Origin: Bacillus sp. SKDU12
Lineage (GTDB): Bacteria; Bacillota; Bacilli; Bacillales; Bacillaceae
DNA length: 64,000 nt
NCBI RefSeq assembly: GCF_010093085.1
Contig: NZ_MSRC01000011.1
Location: 62,001-126,000, forward strand
Reading direction: 5' to 3'
This document shows positions 57,165 to 64,000 of this stretch, piece after piece. Under the pieces are notes generated by a model. The model did not search any database and was not told where the DNA came from. It saw only the letters and a list, made by a program, of their open reading frames with translations. Position numbers and translations under genes: made by a program. The number at the start of each line of letters is the position of its first letter. The stretch's first letter is position 1.

Positions 57165-58782
57165 CAATCACTGCTTCTGCTATATTGACCGCATGATCGC
57201 CAATTCGCTCCAAGTTGCTGATCATATCGACAAAGACGATTCCCGCTTGTCCAGTACACAGTCCTTCATTCAAACGGATAATATGTTTTTTACGAAACTT
57301 CCGCTCCATTTTGTCAATTTCATCTTCTTTTTCAATGACTTGTTCAGCGATCTTCACATTCTTATGATGCAATGAGTCCAAGGACGCCTTCACAGTAGAA
57401 ATCGTCAAATCCATCATTTCCATTAAATCCGCCATGGCAGGTTCAGTGACAACCACACGATGCGCTTGCTGGTACTCAATCAGTTCAATCACATTTTCGA
57501 AGTGGTCACCGATTCTTTCAATGTCTCTGACTGTGTCCATCAGCATATGATGCTCCTCAGACTCATGCTCAGAAAGAGATTGTGACGAAAGCTCGATCAA
57601 ATAATCGGTGATTTTCCGGTCAAGATTGTTAACCGCATCCTCTATCTGATAAGCATTTGCCGCATACTTTGGCTGTTTTGTCACTAAAAACTGCTTTGTC
57701 ACTTCCAGACCCTGCACCGCAAAATTCCCCATTTGCAGCACTTCTTCTTTTGCTTGTCCGAGAGCAATAGATGGAGATTGCTCGATAAAAATTGGATCAA
57801 GATGCGACTTGTATTCGATCATTGTATCCTTGCCTGGAATCAGTTTTGTTACAATCAAAGCCAATATCCCGACAAAAGGAAGCTGGATGATCGTATTGGT
57901 CGTATTAAAGATGCCATGTGCAAATGCAATCGTCATTTTCGGATCAAGCCCTATCGATGCCTGAAGCGACATGATTAGTGCTGTGAAAGGCTTAAGCAAA
58001 ATCAGAAAAATCACTGTCCCGATAAGATTAAACAGCACATGAGTGGCCGCAGCACGTCTCGCTGCAACAGATGCACCTAAAGACGCAAGAATAGCGGTAA
58101 TCGTCGTTCCGATATTGTCACCGAATAACACTGGAAGCGCACCGTTAATATCAATCAAACCATCTGAAAATAAACCTTGCAGGATACCAATCGTGGCACT
58201 GGAGCTCTGCACGAGAACCGTAAACAAAGTCCCTATGACCACACCTAAAACCGGACTGGAGCTCATGCTAACTGTTAAATCATGAAAGGCTTCAAGTGAA
58301 CGGAGCGGCTTCATCCCGCCGCTCATTAACTCCAATCCATAAAACAGAGCTCCGAATCCAAACACAATTTGGCCCGCATTTTGTACAACTTTATGTTTAA
58401 AGAAAAACAGTAAAAATCCGCCAATAGCAATTATCGGCAACGCATAAGCCCCTATGTCGATTCCAATAATAAACGCAGTAACCGTTGTTCCAATATTGGC
58501 TCCCATAATGACGCCAATGGCCTGACGGAGCGTCATAAAGCCTGCACTGACAAGCCCAACGGTGATAACCGTAGTTCCAGAACTGCTCTGAATTAAAACC
58601 GTTACAATGATCCCCGCCAATACGCCCATCAGCGGATTGCTTGTAAAACGGTCTAAAATATTTCTTAATCTATCTCCAGCCGATTTCTGAAGCCCGTCTC
58701 CCATGAACTTAATCCCAATCAGGAAAATTCCGAGACCCCCGAGAAATTCGAACAGTAATGTTTGTAAATCAATCGCCAACAT
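57151..58782 (-). CDS. Na/Pi cotransporter II-type with PhoU-like C-terminus
   Basis: A 543-residue protein. Two inverted NaPi-II repeats carry the motifs VLIQSSSGTT (about 62-71) and VLVQSSSATI (about 192-201) in an eight-segment membrane part. A cytosolic PhoU-like helical domain (about 345-543) shows ERIGDHFENV and ERIGDHAVNIAE. It should bring in phosphate with sodium, or regulate it. In 168 this site holds ybeC-glpQ-glpT instead. Start uncertain: ATG 58782, TTG 58779 or GTG 58788, with AGAGGTG upstream. Confidence 0.85.
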   Translation of the reverse strand: MLAIDLQTLLFEFLGGLGIFLIGIKFMGDGLQKSAGDRLRNILDRFTSNPLMGVLAGIIVTVLIQSSSGTTVITVGLVSAGFMTLRQAIGVIMGANIGTTVTAFIIGIDIGAYALPIIAIGGFLLFFFKHKVVQNAGQIVFGFGALFYGLELMSGGMKPLRSLEAFHDLTVSMSSSPVLGVVIGTLFTVLVQSSSATIGILQGLFSDGLIDINGALPVLFGDNIGTTITAILASLGASVAARRAAATHVLFNLIGTVIFLILLKPFTALIMSLQASIGLDPKMTIAFAHGIFNTTNTIIQLPFVGILALIVTKLIPGKDTMIEYKSHLDPIFIEQSPSIALGQAKEEVLQMGNFAVQGLEVTKQFLVTKQPKYAANAYQIEDAVNNLDRKITDYLIELSSQSLSEHESEEHHMLMDTVRDIERIGDHFENVIELIEYQQAHRVVVTEPAMADLMEMMDLTISTVKASLDSLHHKNVKIAEQVIEKEDEIDKMERKFRKKHIIRLNEGLCTGQAGIVFVDMISNLERIGDHAVNIAEAVIGEKS

Positions 58783-58822
58783 GTTCACCTCTGTTTAGAC
58801 ATTATTCAGCAAACTCTCTTCG

Positions 58823-58851
58823 ATTATGTTTCAAGTTCAGATGATTGTAAA
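58823..58851 (-). promoter_or_regulatory. SigA-type promoter of the Na/Pi transporter gene
   Basis: Minus strand TTTACA, 17 bases, CATAAT. Further upstream (58852-58925) several TTAAGT/TAAATT/TACAAT-like hexamers at about 11-base steps could be PhoP boxes, but the match is weak. Confidence 0.5.
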
Positions 58852-59069
58852 TAAAACAGCCGTTTAATTTACAATAACTTAACAATCAGTCTCATGACTC
58901 TATTAAATGTTTACAATTGTGTAACATTCCAACGGTGAACATGGCAATCGGCTAAACCTTACGCAAAAGCACCGGATTTCCACACTACAGTTATTCTTTC
59001 CCACAGGTCTTTCAGTATACTCAACCGCAAAGAATATCAGACACGAACTCCCTAAGAAAATCGGTAAAG

Positions 59070-59094
59070 GTTTAGCCATAACCAAAACGGGAAT
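59070..59094 (+). promoter_or_regulatory. SigB-type promoter of ybyB
   Basis: GTTTAG, 13 bases, GGGAAT: a close match to the SigB pattern GTTTAA/GGGTAT. It lies about 40 bases before ybyB. Confidence 0.6.
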
Positions 59095-59136
59095 GATACA
59101 GGAAACACTATTCTTAAAATAGAAAGGAGTATCACC

Positions 59137-59397
59137 ATGAAACAAAAGCTGCTACTTTCAGGTCTCGCTGTTTCAACCGTCGGCATCACTTCTTATCTAT
59201 TAAAAGACCCGTCAAATCGCCAAAAGGCTAGAGAATTCATTCACAGCATAAAAATGAAAATGACAAAACAGCCGGATATGGAAACGTTCCCAGTAGATAA
59301 AGCAGGGCACCCGCATCCTCAAGATATTGAGGACAACAAAATGGTATCCGAAGGCTCTATGTATCCCGTCCAATATTATGATGAAAAAAAGAAGTAA
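59137..59397 (+). CDS. ybyB: Small protein YbyB
   Basis: An 86-residue protein with an N-terminal hydrophobic segment (LLLSGLAVSTVGITSYLL), then a basic stretch and an acidic/proline-rich tail (GHPHPQDIEDNKM). Good GAAAGGAG ribosome site. Orthologue of YbyB; a SigB promoter suggests general stress expression. Function unknown. Confidence 0.83.
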   Translation: MKQKLLLSGLAVSTVGITSYLLKDPSNRQKAREFIHSIKMKMTKQPDMETFPVDKAGHPHPQDIEDNKMVSEGSMYPVQYYDEKKK

Positions 59398-59402
59398 ACA
59401 AA

Positions 59403-59434
59403 AAGCTCTCTTCAATATAAGGAAGAGAGCTTTC
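59403..59434. terminator. Bidirectional terminator between ybyB and cypC
   Basis: Stem AAAGCTCTCTTC / GAAGAGAGCTTT between convergent stops. Confidence 0.85.
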
Positions 59435-59438
59435 ATAT

Positions 59439-60695
<1,257 letters not shown>

Positions 60696-60902
60696 CTAAG
60701 CCGCCTTCCTTTTTACCGTCTTTTTTCAAGTTATTTGATATGTATAAACCCTATATCAGTATTTGTTTACGAAACCCGATTCAAATGCTTTTCAGCAGTC
60801 CATCTTTATCGAGCGGAATACGAGATTAGGGTGAACCTGTTCGGCATTCCGGCACAAAAAACAAAAATACCACATAGACGGCCTGATCATATATCCTAAT
60901 GA

Positions 60903-60922
60903 GAAGCCCTGCAGCAGGGCTC
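60903..60922 (-). terminator. Hairpin after ybxH
   Basis: GAGCCCTGC / GCAGGGCTT directly at the ybxH stop; followed by TCTC, so a weak terminator. Confidence 0.55.
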
Positions 60923-61113
60923 TAAATCTCATGCTCAAAACAATAATGATTCACAAGCTCTTCAATCAAATCATGATTGGGATATGCCCCATTAAACTCA
61001 AATTCAATTTCTTCCACAAATTCCCCTTGATGGTACACATGGATGGCTCCGTTTTGACGGATCACACTAAACTCCGGCTGAAATGTAAATCCGCTTCGCT
61101 CAATTGCTCCCAT
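60922..61113 (-). CDS. ybxH: Small protein YbxH
   Basis: A 63-residue acidic protein (MGAIERSGFTFQPEF). No membrane segment or known motif. It lies 17 bases after csgA, so the two are probably one sporulation transcript. Function unknown. Confidence 0.8.
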   Translation of the reverse strand: MGAIERSGFTFQPEFSVIRQNGAIHVYHQGEFVEEIEFEFNGAYPNHDLIEELVNHYCFEHEI

Positions 61114-61130
61114 TTCTTACCCCGCCTTTC

Positions 61131-61379
61131 TCAAAGCAGTAATTCATACACCTCGTTTAATTCCTTGGCCCGTTTTTGATCCTGTTCATTTTGCGCATAC
61201 TTTATTTCTTTTTCTAATACATGATTCAAAAAAGACATTTCATTATCATCCAGGTCTTTTACAAATTCCTCTTCATTCACATACCGCTTCGCCAGCATCT
61301 TCTTGCAAATCCGCTGACAGACTTCATTTTCAAGATGGTTTGAAAGTGATTCACGCAAATACCCCAGTGTAACATCCAT
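61131..61379 (-). CDS. csgA: Sporulation-specific protein CsgA
   Basis: An 82-residue, highly charged helical protein (MDVTLGYLRESLSNHLE). Orthologue of B. subtilis CsgA, a SigG-dependent forespore protein. I could not define a SigG promoter with confidence. Function in the spore is unclear. Confidence 0.85.
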   Translation of the reverse strand: MDVTLGYLRESLSNHLENEVCQRICKKMLAKRYVNEEEFVKDLDDNEMSFLNHVLEKEIKYAQNEQDQKRAKELNEVYELLL

Positions 61380-61453
61380 TTTATGAACACCATTCCTTCC
61401 GCTGTCTTCACCCTATAGCTTGCTGAAATAGGGAAAATCCATACGTGAAAAAT

Positions 61454-61483
61454 AAAAAAGAGACATCCGTAAATGTCTCTTTT
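61454..61483 (-). terminator. Terminator after ybxG
   Basis: Stem AAAGAGACAT / ATGTCTCTTT with T-run on both sides. Confidence 0.88.
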
Positions 61484-61488
61484 TATGG

Positions 61489-62877
61489 TTATTCAGCTGC
61501 TTGTTCGCTTTTTGTCAAATTCGCCTGCGTTCGTTTGCCAATCCTAAATGCATAATAACTAATGACAACAAGCGCTAAGAAAATCACACCTACAACTAAA
61601 GAAATGCGAGTGTCATCGTTAAACCACATGCCGACCAGAACCATCAGCAAGAAAGCAATCGTCAAATAGTTTGTAAATGGCGCAAACGGCATTTTGAACG
61701 GATGTTTATCTATTGAAGCACCCTTCGCTTTTCTGAATCCGATATGGCTGATCAAAATGATAAACCAAGGAATCATGCCAGGCAGCACGCTTGCGCTGTA
61801 TACATATACAAAAATCTTCGGCGGCGCGATATAGTTCAGCACAACACCGACAGCCAAACCGATCAGCACCGCAATTGTGCCATACAACGGCACACCATTG
61901 CGTGAAATCTTCTTAAAAAATTTCGGGGCTTGTCCATTGACGCCTAATGTGTAAAGCATGCGGCCCGCGCTGAAAATACCGCTGTTACAGCCGGACATTG
62001 CCGCGGTAATGACGACAAAGTTAATAATGCCGGCTGCTGCCGTAATTCCGATTTTCGAGAACGTTGACACGAACGGGCTTCCGAGTGAACTAAGCTCATC
62101 CCAAGGATACACTGTCACGATCACAAAGATAGCGCCAATATAGAAAATCAAAATGCGCCAAATAATATTTTGAATCGCACTTCTAAGCGTGTTTTGCGGA
62201 TCTTTCGCTTCTCCCGCCGTAATCCCGATCAGCTCAACCCCTTGATAGGCCGCAATGACAAGAGACAGCGCAAAGAAGAAACCTGAAAAACCGCCTGCAA
62301 AGAAGCCTCCGTGAGACCACAGGTTCGACAATCCGATCGCGTCTCCGCCGTTGCCAAATCCGAAGAAAATAATGCCGAATCCCGCAATGATCATTAAGAT
62401 AATCGTCACAATTTTAATCATCGCAAACCAAAACTCAAACTCGCCAAATGATTTAACAGAAATTAAGTTCGCCGCACCAAGAATCACCATTGCCACAATA
62501 CCAGGTATCCAAGCAGGTAAATCAGGAAACCAGTATTTCATATACGAACCGACAGCGATAATCTCTGACATGCCGACGATAATCCATTGGAACCAGTTGC
62601 TCCATGCTGTTATATAACCTGCCAGCGGATGAATATATTGATGGCCGAATGTCGCAAAAGAACCTGTGCTCGGTTCGACATACAGCATTTCACCCATCGC
62701 ACGCATAATAAAAAAGATAAAAATTCCGCATATTGCATAAGCCAGAAGGACAGACGGGCCAGTCCATGAAATCGTGCTGGCAGAACCCATAAACAAGCCA
62801 ACACCGATCGTGCCGCCCAAGGCGATCATCTGAATGTGACGCGCCCCCAGGCCCCTCTTCAATTCTTTATTTGCCAT
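61489..62877 (-). CDS. ybxG: APC-family amino-acid permease (serine/threonine type)
   Basis: A 462-residue amino-acid permease with 12 segments. Begins with [21 protein letters not shown], and the [14 protein letters not shown] motif lies in segment 6. Orthologue of YbxG, shown in 168 to carry threonine and serine. Single-gene unit. Confidence 0.88.
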   Translation of the reverse strand: MANKELKRGLGARHIQMIALGGTIGVGLFMGSASTISWTGPSVLLAYAICGIFIFFIMRAMGEMLYVEPSTGSFATFGHQYIHPLAGYITAWSNWFQWIIVGMSEIIAVGSYMKYWFPDLPAWIPGIVAMVILGAANLISVKSFGEFEFWFAMIKIVTIILMIIAGFGIIFFGFGNGGDAIGLSNLWSHGGFFAGGFSGFFFALSLVIAAYQGVELIGITAGEAKDPQNTLRSAIQNIIWRILIFYIGAIFVIVTVYPWDELSSLGSPFVSTFSKIGITAAAGIINFVVITAAMSGCNSGIFSAGRMLYTLGVNGQAPKFFKKISRNGVPLYGTIAVLIGLAVGVVLNYIAPPKIFVYVYSASVLPGMIPWFIILISHIGFRKAKGASIDKHPFKMPFAPFTNYLTIAFLLMVLVGMWFNDDTRISLVVGVIFLALVVISYYAFRIGKRTQANLTKSEQAAE

Positions 62878-63338
62878 TCCTCTTCCCCCTCTTACAAAAT
62901 ACTCGAAAATGAAAAAGCAGCAGGCCTGCTTGCCTCCGCATCTTCCTCACCAATCAGTTATAACAATCAGAAAATTCAAACTCAAAATTGTTATATAATC
63001 TCCTAAATTACTTATTTCATCATAATAAATTTCTCTGGAAAATACAATTGTTTTTTTCAGAGAAACACCTATATTCGTAGTTTCGAATTGTGAACTTTAT
63101 TTACATTCTTTTATATAGATATAATGTAATTGTGTATATTTCGTCGTTTCTCATAAAAAAAATAAGCTGTTCATCAAGAACAGCTTGCCTACTTAATAAT
63201 GTACACCCGTTTGACGCTGTCAAAAACCACTCAGTATCTCCGGTGCCATAATTCCATGAATGGAGCTGTAACTTTGCAATAGCTGCTTGACCGTTTTGCT
63301 ATATGGAGCAGAGTTTATACTTAAACAACAGAATGAAT
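62878..63338. other. Intergenic region between ybxG and the right-edge gene
   Basis: 461 AT-rich bases. They hold the ybxG ribosome site, a terminator at 63157-63187 and nothing else I can recognise. Confidence 0.4.
63157..63187 (-). terminator. Terminator of the right-edge gene
   Basis: Minus-strand stem AAGCTGTTC / GAACAGCTT followed by ATTTTTTTT. Confidence 0.85.
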
Positions 63339-64000
63339 TTATTGATTCATCATATGATCCTCTGTTACGTGAAGATAATATGTTTGTTTGACTAAAGCTA
63401 ATAGATGCTGGACTTCATTCTCATTTTCTAAACAAAAATAAAGTCTGGCCAGATCAAAACTTGAACTTTGCTTTTCATCAACAACATCACCTTCTTGGTA
63501 TAACAATTCAACCTCCATTATGCCATCGAGCTTTTCCCAGTCCTCAACGGGAGTAAATTCTTTTATTGTTCCGTTTCGGCAAGGCAGGCTAAAGTATCCG
63601 ACAGTCCCCTCTATTGGATTGACTAGGAGATTTGGATCTTTACCTATGGAAGCGTTAAGAGAACTTTCCCATAAAGAAATATTGAATTTTTTTTCTATCA
63701 TGTGGCTGATCCCTCCGCCCCCAATACGCATTGCAATCTCACCGACGATCAATTCACCTGAAGGAGTTCTGTATATTTCAAGATGCCCGGGACCGTCTGT
63801 GATACGAAATGCTTGAGCAACAGACTTCTGAAGTTCTAATATGTCAGCATAAAGCGGATCATCTTGACTTAAAATGAATGATCCTTGAATTTTAGCCATT
63901 CCTTTTAGCAAAGGCACTGTATATTTTGATATTGATACAAAAAGAAGCTCTCCGTCAGCGTATAAAGTATCGCAATGAAACTCTTCCATTTCTATACATT
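63339..64000 (-). CDS. ATP-grasp ligase-like protein, C-terminal part (runs off the window)
   Basis: At least 219 residues of the C-terminal half of an ATP-grasp enzyme. Visible features: EEFHCDTLYADGELLFVSIS, which opens the ATP-binding subdomain, and EIAMRIGGGGISHMIE with the metal/ATP Glu-Arg pattern. It resembles the biotin-carboxylase-like ligases that make dipeptides or amino-acid conjugates (BacD type). The frame is open to the window edge, so the true start lies outside. I do not recognise it from the 168 map at this position. Confidence 0.75.
   Translation of the reverse strand, partial: CIEMEEFHCDTLYADGELLFVSISKYTVPLLKGMAKIQGSFILSQDDPLYADILELQKSVAQAFRITDGPGHLEIYRTPSGELIVGEIAMRIGGGGISHMIEKKFNISLWESSLNASIGKDPNLLVNPIEGTVGYFSLPCRNGTIKEFTPVEDWEKLDGIMEVELLYQEGDVVDEKQSSSFDLARLYFCLENENEVQHLLALVKQTYYLHVTEDHMMNQ

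Overview
The window is chromosomal DNA from a member of the Bacillus subtilis species complex. Gene content and order follow the ybdO-yceK region of B. subtilis 168 read in reverse. Protein sequences look close to, but not identical with, the 168 proteins as I remember them (for example anti-TRAP, CypC and LipA), so this is probably a sister species or a divergent strain. Ribosome binding sites (GGAGG type), TTG and GTG starts, SigA promoters and hairpin-plus-T terminators are all typical Bacillus. There are no rRNA or tRNA genes, no CRISPR array, no insertion sequence and no integrase.

Layout, left to right. 1-7.1 kb: the end of a probable ArsR-type regulator, niacin transporter naiP with a NiaR site, then the Ter-type stress operon yceCDEFGH behind an ECF-type promoter. 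7.2-11 kb: yceB and the zinc importer znuACB with a Zur box. 11-19.8 kb: ycdG/ycdF, rapJ, the endopeptidase cwlK, the paralogues ycdC and ycdB, and lipoprotein ycdA. 20-25.5 kb: yccF, lipase lipA, asparaginase ansZ and the lmrAB drug-efflux operon. 25.5-31.7 kb: ycbU, pcp, the phosphate-starvation unit phoD-tatAd-tatCd with Pho boxes, ycbR and germination hydrolase cwlJ. 32-37.5 kb: ycbP, the two-component/ABC set ycbLMNO, and ycbK-rtpA behind a tryptophan T-box and a short leader peptide. 37.7-44.2 kb: mmuM-mmuP, ybgE, ybgB, gltP, trhO. 44.5-49.8 kb: ybfN, the phosphatidylethanolamine operon pssA-ybfM-psd, ybfK, ybfJ, a decayed piece of the protease gene mpr, and purT. 50-54.2 kb: an accessory island with an LXG-EndoU polymorphic toxin, its likely immunity gene and three tandem paralogous small membrane proteins. 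54.2-64 kb: ybfBA, ybeF, a Na/Pi cotransporter, ybyB, fatty-acid peroxygenase cypC, ybxH, csgA, permease ybxG and a truncated ATP-grasp gene at the right edge.

Compared with the 168 gene order (from memory), several blocks are absent: natKRAB-yccK, glnT through ycbJ, gamRAP, ybfOP, most of mpr, ybxI and ybeC-glpQ-glpT. Two blocks are present that 168 lacks here: the LXG island and the Na/Pi transporter. The most interesting parts are the LXG island with its three undescribed paralogues, the mpr relic, and the rtpA leader peptide, which has Trp-Trp-Cys where I recall three Trp codons.
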